Assembly (NCBI GenBank): GCA_903904835.1
Contig: CAIVEI010000043.1
Location: 1 to 64,000 of the forward strand
Length of the DNA stretch: 64,000 nucleotides
Direction: 5' to 3'
Source: an uncultured Schlesneria sp.
GTDB lineage: Bacteria; Planctomycetota; Planctomycetia; Planctomycetales; Planctomycetaceae
Part shown: in pieces, positions 53,354-62,206 of the stretch
Layout: every line of letters begins with the position of its first letter
Numbering within the stretch: position 1 is the stretch's first letter
The notes under the pieces: model-generated
Seen by the model: only the letters and a program-made list of their open reading frames with translations
What the model was told of the DNA's origin: nothing
Databases searched by the model: none
Made by a program: the position numbers and the translations under genes

Positions 53354-54490
53354 GGTTTTCCCTGGGCGGATCAATGCGGAACGTCGATCCATGTATGGCC
53401 GAACAGTTAAGTGTACCAATCGCCGTCTAGTTGTGTATCGTTTTCATGTCATTTTGGCTCGGTGTACGTGGAATTGTGACCACTGTAAACCGCAAAGTCA
53501 ATTGCCAAATGGCAACAATTGATTTTTTGGAACAATATTGTTACCCTAAAATACCTCGTGCAGCATATTGTGATATGGCTGCACGCCATGAATATTGAGA
53601 TAGACTGCGCGGTGTGATGTGGATTCTTGGCAAATTGGTGGGTCGAAATCGAGTTCACACACTGGGCGTTCGGGCGAAATTGTCTCGGCGCGAAATGTTT
53701 CGGGGAATCGGGGGACGGTGGCGTTTCTAAGAACCGGTCGAAGGATTCGGGTTGAGTGTTTTCTGAACACTCGTTCTAACGCCTAAACAGCACAAACGTG
53801 GTCCGCCGGGCGATGGCATGGTTTCTTGGTCGTGCGGGAAACGCAGTGCGCCCCTGCCGCCAGCGAAACATTTTCAAAAGCACCTTCCAAACGTTAAGAA
53901 AATATTTCTCTTTTTCTATTGATAGGCGATATAAAAAATTGTAAAAATATGTCGCTTCTTGTGAAGCGTGATCGAACAGGTCCGCGAGGAAGAGCAGGAA
54001 ATAAAAGTTGCCATCATCGCATTGAGGTTGTCCGTTTATTTCTTGTAACTTCCTTCCGCCACACGCCGTTGTCTGGAAAGGGCTAAAGCCCATTCTACGG
54101 CTTGCGGCTCGCCTGGATTTTCGAAACCACAACCTGACGACGACAATTGATCTTTGACAAATCGGAAAACAATTTTGTTTGTTACGGACTGAGCCCCCTT
54201 CTTTTTCGGTGGGCGATCCTCAGCAACTCGTTGCTTGCATTGAGGGTGCGGTCGAGTCGGCCCGGGGCCAGCAGCGTCTCGCAAAACCGGCTGCATTTTT
54301 TCGTGCTTTCATTCTTTCGTGATCCTCTTGGTGATCTCGCTTTCAGCGAATTGAAGATGAAATCCAATCACGAAAACACGAAAGTTCGAAAATACGAAAA
54401 AAAGAAAGGCAAACTTGATCGAACTCGCGCGAACTCGGGTGAACTTGTTGACGACGTAAAGATTGACGAAACCCTACGAATTACGAGGAA

Positions 54491-54612
54491 TGGTCGAAGT
54501 CGCGCGAACTCGCGCGAACTTTTCGATCGAATTTCGTGGCGACCGATAAATGACAGAACGGAAGAGAAGATTTTTGAACAGAAGGACACGAAGTTAACGA
54601 AGTATAGAGAAT
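54491..54612. repeat. 122-bp direct repeat, copy 1
   Basis: Nearly identical (3 mismatches) to 54751-54872, starting TGGTCGAAGTCGC and ending AGTATAGAGAAT. The high identity suggests a recent local duplication. No frame is conserved in both copies as a credible gene. Confidence 0.85.
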
Positions 54613-54750
54613 CACGAAGAGTCCGTGAGCTAACGCGCCTGGGAGGAATGGAGGGTGTCGAACTTGATCGAACTGCGTCGAACTTGATCGAACTCGAACA
54701 CCCCAAAGAACGGGGGGAATGATCGCACAAACCCTATGAAGTAAGGGGTG

Positions 54751-54872
54751 TGGTCGAAGTCGCTCGAACTCGCGCGAACTTTTCGATCGAATTTCGTGGC
54801 GACCGATAAATGACAGAACGGAAGAGAAGATTTTTGAACAGAAGGACACAAAGTTAACGAAGTAAAGAGAAT
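54751..54872. repeat. 122-bp direct repeat, copy 2
   Basis: Second copy of the repeat at 54491-54612, 260 bp later, ending AGTAAAGAGAAT. A looser similarity extends about 20 nt further upstream (ACCCTA-GAA...GG) in both. Confidence 0.85.
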
Positions 54873-54931
54873 GATCAAGTTGACGAAGTTGACCAGCTTC
54901 AACATCGAGAAAAGCCTATGAAAATAGGAAC

Positions 54932-54986
54932 TTGGCCAACGTTTTGAATGTTTTGGTGGGCCTCGAAGACTCGACGCCACCCTACG
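54932..54986. repeat. 55-bp repeat, copy 1 (TGGTGGGCCTCGAAGACTCG family)
   Basis: Begins TTGGCCAACGTTTTGAATG and ends GACGCCACCCTACG. The core also occurs at 19-51. In one frame it reads WASKTRRHPT. Confidence 0.8.
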
Positions 54987-55056
54987 AAATCAGAAGGGGG
55001 CCGGGTGGAACGGCGCCCTCCCGAAGATCTGGCGAGAACGGGCGATGTTGGTCAAG

Positions 55057-55111
55057 TTGGCCAACTTTTTGAATGCTTTGGTGGGCCACGAAGACTCGAC
55101 GCCACCCTACG
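55057..55111. repeat. 55-bp repeat, copy 2
   Basis: Begins TTGGCCAACTTTTTGAATGC and ends GACGCCACCCTACG. It is 125 bp after copy 1 in the same orientation, with few mismatches, and reads WATKTRRHPT in one frame. Confidence 0.8.
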
Positions 55112-55274
55112 CTTGCTTTGCGAATTCGATGGAACTCTATCGTTGCCTATCCGCTGCGATCGTTGCCGAGAGATCGTTGCCGAAGCTTTGCCATGAGTCC
55201 GGGGGCTTACGCACCCCGGCTCGCCTGTGAATTGTTTTCCATCCATCGTTGCCCAACGGGCTTTGAAAGGACGA

Positions 55275-55745
55275 TTACTTGTCGGCGGAACTCGAAAGCT
55301 GTCGCAAGATTTTTAATGCTTCTTCGACATGTTGACTGGCGAAAAGTTGCGATACGAATTTGGATCGGACGATCCCTTCCTGATCGATAACATAGGTCAC
55401 TCGACCGGGCAGAACAAACATCACGCTTGGGACTTCAAATAGCTTTCGCAATGCGTTTCCACGATCAGAGATCATGAGATACGGCAGCTTCTTTTTGGCA
55501 GCAAAATCACGGTGGGTTTCGTCTGAATCCGAGCTGATGGCAATGACTGCCGCTCCGATTTTGACGAAATCTTCATACGCATCTCGAAACGCGCATGCTT
55601 CCTGAGTGCAGATCGGCGAATTGTCACTCGGGTAGAAGAAGATGACGACTGACTGTTTCCCTTTGAACCCCGCCAGCGAGATTGTCTGTCCGTCCGGTGT
55701 CGTGGCTGTAAAATCCGGAGCGGGATCGCCGATTTCGACCGACAT
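55275..55745 (-). CDS. bcp: Peroxiredoxin, BCP/PrxQ type
   Basis: The 156-aa thiol peroxidase reduces hydroperoxides using a thioredoxin-type donor. The peroxidatic cysteine C46 lies in SPICTQEACAFRDAY and a likely resolving C51 follows 5 residues later, the BCP/PrxQ spacing. The N-terminus IGDPAPDFTATTPDGQTISL and the Pro-Ser-x-x-x-Pro region (YPSDNSPIC) are conserved. The Met at 55745 is chosen because it gives a gap of 11 nt after the beta-helix gene; a TTG at 55760 would overlap it. Confidence 0.93.
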   Translation of the reverse strand: MSVEIGDPAPDFTATTPDGQTISLAGFKGKQSVVIFFYPSDNSPICTQEACAFRDAYEDFVKIGAAVIAISSDSDETHRDFAAKKKLPYLMISDRGNALRKLFEVPSVMFVLPGRVTYVIDQEGIVRSKFVSQLFASQHVEEALKILRQLSSSADK

Positions 55746-55756
55746 GATTTCTGCTT

Positions 55757-57733
55757 TCAATGTTTGGAGTGAGGATTCGAGATGTAAGGTGTTGTATTAC
55801 CCTCACCCCGTTTAATCAGTTGTCTATCCCTGAAACGAGTTTCGTCGATCAGGGTCATGAACGGGTCGCCGGAGTAACAGACCTCGCCGAAAAACGCGAA
55901 CACCCGTCCATTTTCATTCACAAACATCGGGGCAAGCTTTCCCGCAGTGGTGGTGTAGCTGAATCCCCCGAGAATTTCGCTCCACCCACCAATCGTTGTA
56001 TGTAACAGAGTTCCGCCGCGTTCGGTTTTGTAGCCCAGAACCCATAACTTTCCACCATCGTTCTTCATGTGAGTCCCTTCGTTTTCCACATTCAATTGTC
56101 GAGCCCACACCTTCTGTGCGGGGTTGAAGTGGAGGGAGTTTGTGGCAACATCGTCGAAGAAAACATCACCCTTTTTCCGGGAGATGACGTTCGCCGATTC
56201 AAGGCTTCGCAGCACGACAGTGCGCGAAGTGTCAATTTCGATTCCTCCATTGATGGGAGAGAAATGTTCGATCATGATTTCCGGCGCATCCCCGTCCTCA
56301 ATGATGAAATCGGGCTTTGATTGTTTGTTGTAATCAATCCAGCCTCCAATTCCCTTTAGTCGCCTGACGGCTCCACGAACCTTGACCGGTTTTGAGAGGC
56401 TGTAGGAACCGGGTAAGAAGACTGTTGTCGCTCCTGAATCGACGGCCTTTTGTATTGCATCAGACGAGTCCTTGCTGCCCGTCGGGTCAGCACCGAAATC
56501 ATCGACGATTGCCCAGTTGGCAGGCGGGTCAACGGGAACAAACGGAGTTTCTTTGACGGGAAGTCGAAGGGACTTCTTAAAATTAAGACCCGCAAATAGA
56601 CTCGTGACCGGGTGCGAGAAATATTCGGTGATGTTTGGCCCCTGACTTCCGCGTTTATCGACACCCTGAATGCGACGTGCGGCGAACGAATCAGGGGTTT
56701 CGACATCGCCCAATGCTCGCTGGTATCCAGTGGTTTCGACATCTCGTAAAAAGATCCGGCCACCATTGTAATTGATGATCGCAGGTACTTCTGCTGCACC
56801 ATCCCGGCCGGTCAGATCTGCGTCAATCAGACTGAGCGTACCATAAGTTTGAATGGCAGGAACACTGTTTTCACTGACAAGGCCACGGATTGAGATCGCT
56901 TGCCCTTCGTTCTCGAATCCAAATTGCGTTTGCCCGCGAAGTGTCAGGCGTTCAAAAGTCTGGCTATTAACCGCTCGCGATGTGCTGACACCACGGCGAA
57001 AGCCGCAGATTTCGCAATTGCGAACGAGCAATGGGCCATTCATATCGCGGTGCCCCAGGTCGAGTCCCACGATCCCATTTCCAGATTCGTCGAGAATTCG
57101 GCAGTTTCTGACGGCACCGGTGTTATTCGAGTAGAACTGCAATCCGATCGCACCTGGGTTGTCACGTCCAATATCGAACGTGATATCTTGAACATAATTG
57201 TGGAACCAGTCGGCTGATCCAAAACCTCCACACCACATCATTGCCTGGGGATTTTTCTCGTCAGTGAATGTGCTATCACGAAGCTTGAGGACCGTTTTCA
57301 GGGCATTCTGTCCTTGAAGGAAGTTAAATCCCCAGGCGTTGTTGCCCGCCGAATTCTTGTTCGACCAGTTGATCGTTTTCGAGACGAGATACGTTCCCGC
57401 AGGAAGGTAAACGACCTTGCGCAGTCCCATCGTGTCGTGTAACGCTCGCTGGATAGCCTCGGTATCATCGGTCTGGCCGTCCCCCTTTGCGTCATAGGGA
57501 TGCTGCGTGACATCGATGATCGCAGGATTGCGAGGAAAGAACGCATCAGGAATGGTCCTGAATTCGGCATCGAAGTTCGGCGATTCTTCGGCCGAAATTC
57601 CACGTGATAACGGGTTGGCAATCATCAGAACGAGCAACCCGTATATGGTTACATGATGAACGGCCATGTCAGAGAACGCCGACAGGCAGTCTCGCCAAAT
57701 TGAATTCGTGTTGCGGGATAAATTGGTAAACAC
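55757..57733 (-). CDS. Exported right-handed beta-helix protein (pectate-lyase/GH28-like)
   Basis: The 658-aa product has a signal peptide with a long charged start and core (IYGLLVLMIANPLSRGISA). Near residue 75 comes VTQHPYDAKGDGQTDDTEAI, the opening of the pectate-lyase-superfamily N-terminal segment, and VVYLPAGTYLVSKTINW. A second instance (VDDFGADPTGSKDSSDAIQK and TTVFLPGSYSLSKPV) shows that two helix domains are fused. Short strands with N and G repeats follow. I chose the GTG start at 57733 because AAGGAG lies 10 nt upstream. Its substrate may be a polysaccharide. It is followed by the peroxiredoxin gene. Confidence 0.8.
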   Translation of the reverse strand: MFTNLSRNTNSIWRDCLSAFSDMAVHHVTIYGLLVLMIANPLSRGISAEESPNFDAEFRTIPDAFFPRNPAIIDVTQHPYDAKGDGQTDDTEAIQRALHDTMGLRKVVYLPAGTYLVSKTINWSNKNSAGNNAWGFNFLQGQNALKTVLKLRDSTFTDEKNPQAMMWCGGFGSADWFHNYVQDITFDIGRDNPGAIGLQFYSNNTGAVRNCRILDESGNGIVGLDLGHRDMNGPLLVRNCEICGFRRGVSTSRAVNSQTFERLTLRGQTQFGFENEGQAISIRGLVSENSVPAIQTYGTLSLIDADLTGRDGAAEVPAIINYNGGRIFLRDVETTGYQRALGDVETPDSFAARRIQGVDKRGSQGPNITEYFSHPVTSLFAGLNFKKSLRLPVKETPFVPVDPPANWAIVDDFGADPTGSKDSSDAIQKAVDSGATTVFLPGSYSLSKPVKVRGAVRRLKGIGGWIDYNKQSKPDFIIEDGDAPEIMIEHFSPINGGIEIDTSRTVVLRSLESANVISRKKGDVFFDDVATNSLHFNPAQKVWARQLNVENEGTHMKNDGGKLWVLGYKTERGGTLLHTTIGGWSEILGGFSYTTTAGKLAPMFVNENGRVFAFFGEVCYSGDPFMTLIDETRFRDRQLIKRGEGNTTPYISNPHSKH

Positions 57734-57907
57734 CGAACACGATCTCCTTGTTTTCTGGGATTGATAACGGGAGCGTCGACCTGATACCCGATAAATCCCG
57801 ATTCAAATCGTGATGATTCAATTGGGAGCGTTCTTACGAGGCTCGCTCCAATGACATGCCGTCAAACTTTATCGCCGAGATAAGATTATCGACTATCGAG
57901 ACGAGAC

Positions 57908-57954
57908 GACACGGCCTTGTCGAGGACTCCAAAACCGTGGTACCCCAAGTTTCG
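57908..57954. repeat. Palindromic intergenic element, copy C (right end only)
   Basis: Matches the right arm of copies A and B: GACACGGCCTTGTCGAGGAC with TCCAAAACCGTGG and the tail CCCCAAGTTTCG. The left arm is missing, so the copy is truncated. Confidence 0.75.
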
Positions 57955-57968
57955 TACAAGTCGCTTTT

Positions 57969-58334
57969 TTAGATTCCCATGTTCGCCAGAACATCGATGA
58001 ATCGATAGACGACACTCGTCGCCACAGGGGCTTCGACTTCCGCCCGCGCTGCCGCTTCTTGCAGGCGGGTGCTCGCGGACTGGATTAGTCCCGCTGAATG
58101 TGGTTCATGCAGCGAATGAGTGACGTCGCTGACCGCTTCGGCAAGATGTGTCGTTTTCTCTAACTCGTGACCGTTGGAATCTAAATGGACCGAGAGTTCG
58201 TCGAGCAAGCTGGCGAGCGAGGATTGGGTTGTCGAATCCAAATGGTCAGTCTGGCGGATCGAGGCCGAAAGTTGCCGTAGTCTGGCCTGCAGTTCAGCAA
58301 CGGCCTGTGGTTCCCGTGCGGATTGATCGGACAT
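57969..58334 (-). CDS. DUF4404 family protein
   Basis: The 121-aa protein contains LQARLRQLSASIRQTD, a long helix with Leu heptads, then LAEAVSDVTHSLHEPHSAGL and a small C-terminal helix (VYRFIDVLANMGI). The pattern resembles DUF4404, a family of small helical proteins of unknown role. The start at 58334 removes an upstream in-frame stretch (to 58400) with no similarity. Confidence 0.6.
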   Translation of the reverse strand: MSDQSAREPQAVAELQARLRQLSASIRQTDHLDSTTQSSLASLLDELSVHLDSNGHELEKTTHLAEAVSDVTHSLHEPHSAGLIQSASTRLQEAAARAEVEAPVATSVVYRFIDVLANMGI

Positions 58335-58438
58335 GATGACGGTTTCTGCTTGAGGAGACCCAAATCGACGTACGACCTTTCGGTACGCCGCTACAAACAA
58401 CAGCGTACCAATCCCAATCTCAGATAAACATCCCTTTT

Positions 58439-61400
58439 TCAGGACAACAGCAGCCTCAGATCGTCGGTCGTCAGATTTTGCATAATCGAGTTGTTCTGTT
58501 CGAGAATCGCGTCAGCCAGTTCTCGTTTTGCCTGTTGCAGTTCGGCAATCTTTTCTTCGACGGTATTCTTACAGATCAGCCGATAAGCAAAGACTTGCCT
58601 TGTTTGTCCAACGCGGTGTGCCCGGTCGATTGCCTGCGTTTCGACGGCAGGGTTCCACCAGGGGTCGAGGATGAAGACGTAATCTGCGGCTGTCAGGTTG
58701 AGACCCAGTCCCCCTGCCTTCAAGCTGATCAGGAACACGCCACAATTGTCATCGGTCTGGAATCGTTCGACTCGTTCCTTACGGTCACGGGTCTGACCGT
58801 CGAGGTATTCGTAAACGATCCCCTTCTTGTCCAGAGCCTGTCGTACGATGGCCAGCATGCTGGTGAACTGAGAAAAGACCAGCGTTTTATGCTTTTCTTC
58901 CAGCAGTTCTTCGATATGCGGAATCAATACGTCGAGCTTGGCACTGGAATCGTCTGGTGCCGACCGATTCAGCAGGGCAGGGTGACACGCAGCCTGACGC
59001 AGCCGGAGCAATGCTTCCAGCACGTGCATTCGCGTTTTGGCAATCCCTTGTTCTGCAACCAGGCCCAGCAACGAGTCTCGATAATGGTCCCGAAGCTCGT
59101 TGTAAAGGCGTTGCTGATCTTCGCCCATCTCGCAGAAGATGGTCTGTTCGAGCTTCTCGGGAAGTTCGCTGGCTACGCTGGCTTTTGTGCGGCGAAGAAT
59201 CAGAGGCCGCAGTCCTTCGGAAAGGACTCGACGCGTCTCTTGATTCGTGGGATCGGCAGCGTGCTGCTTAAACGCCGAACTTCGACCAAGCATACCAGGA
59301 TTGAGGAATTCAAATATCGAGCAGAGGTCACCCAGATGATTTTCAATCGGGGTACCGCTGAGTCCGACGCGATGTTTGGCTTGCAACAACCGGACTGCTT
59401 TGGCGACTTGTGACGTGGAGTTTTTGATCGCCTGTGCTTCATCGAGAATGACGTAATCGAAAGTCAATTCTTTCAGGATCAGCACGTCACGACGAAGCGT
59501 ACCGTACGTCGTTAAAATCAAATCCATTTTCAAAAATTCGTCGCGCAACTTCGAACGATCCAATCCAGCGTACTCCATGACTTTGATGCCAGGAGTAAAT
59601 CGTTCGCACTCGTGCTTCCAGTTGAACATCAAGGACTTTGGCACGACGACCAGAGTTGGATTTCGCTTTTTGACGCGAAGACGTCGATCTTCAAGAAATG
59701 CCAGCATCTGGATTGTTTTACCCAGACCCATGTCGTCCGCGAGGCATCCACCGAAGTTGAATTCCTCGAGGAATTTCAACCAGCCAATCCCTTCGCGTTG
59801 ATACGGTCGAAGTTCGCCTTGGAATGTAGGTGGTTCACGTTCCGTCTTGATGCCGTCGAATGCCGCCAATCGTTCGCGTGTTTCCAGGAACTTGGCGTCG
59901 AAATCGACATCTTCTTTGGACGTTAATAACGCATCGATAATACTGACCTGAACCGCGTTGAACCTCAGGTGTTCACCCTCTGCGACTCCAAGTCCTGCCA
60001 GCAGGCCATATTTGACCAGCCATTCTTCAGGCAGAATGCCTAAAGACCCGTCATCGAGCACGATCGTGCCGTCACCTCGGGCGAGTGCCGCAAGCAGTTC
60101 CGGAAACGTGACACGTGCGCCTTCGAAATTGACGTCACCGTGTAATTCGAACCAATCAATACCCGATTTGATCTGGAATTTCAGGTCGACTGCCTGACGA
60201 ACATGCTTACCATCGGCGCGAACCTGCCAGCCTTCGGCCATCAGTTTTCGGACCGCCGGGGCAAGATCACGAGCGGCGATTTCTGCGTCGTGAGCTCCTC
60301 GTTTTTGATCCAGCAGTCGCCGGAAGCCGTAGTCCATCAACTGCGACCACGCGAGTGCTTCTTTCGGCTTATCGCGAACGAGGCATCGACTGGCTTCGCG
60401 CTGGACGATTGCCCATTGGCTGCTTGATGCCCGGATCGAAAGACCATCGTAATCAAACAAGACTTCGGCTTTGAGCCGGTCGTTGTGCCAGCGTGATTTT
60501 CCAGGTGCGTGAACGACCAGGATTGGCTTTGGCTCAAGCACAACTTCCATCAACTTCAGCTCTTCAGGCAACTCGAGTCGAGGCAATGCCGGCATGTCGA
60601 GCAGGCGGTCGACGAGTTCGTGTTCTTCTCCGACCGGCACTTTCAGATCGTCAGATCGACGCAGAAGTGCGACCCAGGGATAGGCATCAAAGTCTTGAAA
60701 TGGTCTGACCAAAGTCGTGGTGATGGCCAGTCCGCCCGGGACGACGAGCACGGGGTCCTTGAGGGACATGTGTTCGTCACCGCGCCGCAGCGATCCTCGC
60801 AATTTCCAGGCTTCTTCGGCAGGTTCGAATTCGACCTTCAGACACAGTTCCCAATGACCGCCGTCATCCCACGCGAGGGTCTCGGTCACGCGTTCATCAT
60901 CGCCGAGAATTCGGATACGTCCTGTGGCACAAATCGCGGGAAGCAATAATTGACACAAGTCATGTGGTAAGCGGTATCTGTGCGCGGCAAGACTGTCGGT
61001 CACGGGGCCCGTCATCGAGCTGCGATCGGGCGTTCCACCGACGAGGTGCGCGAGAATTCTGCGGTCTTCGTCATCGTCGATGTCTTCGAATTTACCAGGC
61101 TTCAGTTTTAGTGGCTTAAGTTTACCCCATTCACCATTCGACCGCCTTTGGCGATTCGAGGTCTGGATGATAATCAAGCCCGCTTCTTCACTGGCAACCG
61201 CATCGATCTCATAAAAAATCTGGCGTTCTCGACCTGCAGAATTTGAAGCGCCGGCAGCATCTTCACCCTGCATGGCCTTGCGAAGTTCGCTCAGTCGGGA
61301 TTCCCACTCGCGAAGCCGAGGCACGGCAGCCGCTTCGATTTCGGCGCGGATCGATTCCCGCTCGGCCCGCTTTGTCGATCTTGAATTGCCGATCGAAGAA

Positions 61401-61783
61401 TAGGCCTCTTCGTCGTTATCATCCCAGTCGTCGTCTCCGAAATCGAGCGGCTCATCTTCGACGGCGAATGGAGGAATATAGCCCTGCTTGGCTCCATCTC
61501 CGATATATTTGCCCGCATCAGCGGCGAGAATCGTCGCCCACAAATGTTTGCAGTGCGGATTTCCGCTCTTGTTCGCATCTGTGCCAACACAGTTACACGA
61601 AACTTTCAATAAGCCATTATCGCGACTCAGTTGCGTCTGGTATTCGACGCCGTCACGTACGATGGCAAATAAGTGGTCGGGCGTGACGCGAATTACCGCC
61701 ACCCGTTCCGCCTGAATATACGCAGCCCCTCGGAAACGAATATCTCCGCGAAACTTGCTTTCCAGCAGTTCCGACAACGTCAT
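58439..61783 (-). CDS. SWIM zinc finger-SNF2 family helicase/ATPase
   Basis: The 1,114-aa protein joins an N-terminal SWIM zinc finger (CNCVGTDANKSGNPHCKHLW, residues about 75-95) to a C-terminal SNF2 ATPase. The Walker A region is CLADDMGLGKTIQML, motif II is VILDEAQAIKNS, motif III VGLSGTPIENHLGDL, and motifs V-VI include LISLKAGGLGLNLTAADYVF and WWNPAVETQAIDRAHRVGQT. SNF2 enzymes translocate on DNA and remodel protein-DNA complexes, for example RapA-like recycling of RNA polymerase. The substrate here is unknown. CAGGGAC precedes the ATG at 61783. Confidence 0.93.
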   Translation of the reverse strand: MTLSELLESKFRGDIRFRGAAYIQAERVAVIRVTPDHLFAIVRDGVEYQTQLSRDNGLLKVSCNCVGTDANKSGNPHCKHLWATILAADAGKYIGDGAKQGYIPPFAVEDEPLDFGDDDWDDNDEEAYSSIGNSRSTKRAERESIRAEIEAAAVPRLREWESRLSELRKAMQGEDAAGASNSAGRERQIFYEIDAVASEEAGLIIIQTSNRQRRSNGEWGKLKPLKLKPGKFEDIDDDEDRRILAHLVGGTPDRSSMTGPVTDSLAAHRYRLPHDLCQLLLPAICATGRIRILGDDERVTETLAWDDGGHWELCLKVEFEPAEEAWKLRGSLRRGDEHMSLKDPVLVVPGGLAITTTLVRPFQDFDAYPWVALLRRSDDLKVPVGEEHELVDRLLDMPALPRLELPEELKLMEVVLEPKPILVVHAPGKSRWHNDRLKAEVLFDYDGLSIRASSSQWAIVQREASRCLVRDKPKEALAWSQLMDYGFRRLLDQKRGAHDAEIAARDLAPAVRKLMAEGWQVRADGKHVRQAVDLKFQIKSGIDWFELHGDVNFEGARVTFPELLAALARGDGTIVLDDGSLGILPEEWLVKYGLLAGLGVAEGEHLRFNAVQVSIIDALLTSKEDVDFDAKFLETRERLAAFDGIKTEREPPTFQGELRPYQREGIGWLKFLEEFNFGGCLADDMGLGKTIQMLAFLEDRRLRVKKRNPTLVVVPKSLMFNWKHECERFTPGIKVMEYAGLDRSKLRDEFLKMDLILTTYGTLRRDVLILKELTFDYVILDEAQAIKNSTSQVAKAVRLLQAKHRVGLSGTPIENHLGDLCSIFEFLNPGMLGRSSAFKQHAADPTNQETRRVLSEGLRPLILRRTKASVASELPEKLEQTIFCEMGEDQQRLYNELRDHYRDSLLGLVAEQGIAKTRMHVLEALLRLRQAACHPALLNRSAPDDSSAKLDVLIPHIEELLEEKHKTLVFSQFTSMLAIVRQALDKKGIVYEYLDGQTRDRKERVERFQTDDNCGVFLISLKAGGLGLNLTAADYVFILDPWWNPAVETQAIDRAHRVGQTRQVFAYRLICKNTVEEKIAELQQAKRELADAILEQNNSIMQNLTTDDLRLLLS

Positions 61784-61943
61784 GAACGCGTCCCTGTTCC
61801 AATCGAACAAACCAGTCTTCAACAACTCGCGTCGGTATCAAACGACAACAATTCGCGCGAGCAAGGCAAATTAACCGATCTTGAGATGAGTGGGTAGTCT
61901 GGACCAGCCTGCGGTTCGTTCAAGTAGGCAGAATCGGCACCAA

Positions 61944-61970
61944 CGAGAATTGGATTCATCAAGATTCTCG
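61944..61970. repeat. 7-bp inverted repeat CGAGAAT/ATTCTCG
   Basis: Perfect 7-bp arms separated by 13 nt, in the divergent intergenic region. It could be a short hairpin or a regulator half-site pair; weak on its own. Confidence 0.35.
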
Positions 61971-62013
61971 ATTGGGTCTGGCGTCTGGCGGGTTCGTTAA
62001 GGTATCTTAATGA

Positions 62014-62039
62014 GTGTCGAATCCGGAACGATTCGACAC
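62014..62039. promoter_or_regulatory. Perfect 10-bp inverted repeat upstream of the cytochrome-c/DUF1549 gene
   Basis: GTGTCGAATC and GATTCGACAC are perfectly complementary around a CGGAAC spacer (26 bp in all). It lies 167 bp upstream of the start at 62207. It could be an operator or a leader hairpin; no other copy was seen in the window. Confidence 0.45.
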
Positions 62040-62206
62040 GCTGGAACTCCTGACAATATTCAACCCGCCGAACAATCCCGACTGATCACCTGCCAGGAAG
62101 CACCCGTACGGCTCCCGTTGATTTCAACGAGGATCACAGGGGGTGAGTTTCGTGACGTAACCTTAACGCTTCAGGCACGTTTCAAATGTCACACACGAGA
62201 TGTTAC

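Larger units (their letters stand above)
53354..55274. other. Gene-poor, repeat-rich region of ~1.9 kb
   Basis: Reading frames here are short, on both strands, and low in complexity; none is supported. The region holds two copies of a 122-bp direct repeat (54491-54612, 54751-54872), two copies of a 55-bp repeat (54932-54986, 55057-55111), and short TCGAACT-type motifs (GAACTCGCGCGAACT, CTTGATCGAACT). It may be an old insertion or decayed gene area. Confidence 0.65.
61784..62206. other. Divergent intergenic region with two inverted repeats
   Basis: This region must contain promoters for the SNF2 and cytochrome-c/DUF1549 genes. Inverted repeats at 61944-61970 and 62014-62039 are listed separately. 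No credible small gene was found. Confidence 0.6.

Noticed and set aside
53776-54132. 118-codon minus-strand frame
   Set aside because: It is AT-rich in its middle, has no ribosome binding site and no family; probably chance in non-coding DNA.
54147-54722. 191-codon plus-strand and overlapping minus-strand frames in the gene-poor tract
   Set aside because: They cover the direct repeats, are rich in Arg/Ser or Lys/Glu and have no recognisable domain; the repeat explains them.
54491-55111. Possible CRISPR array in the repeat-rich tract
   Set aside because: Only two long copies of each unit exist with unequal spacers and no cas genes nearby.
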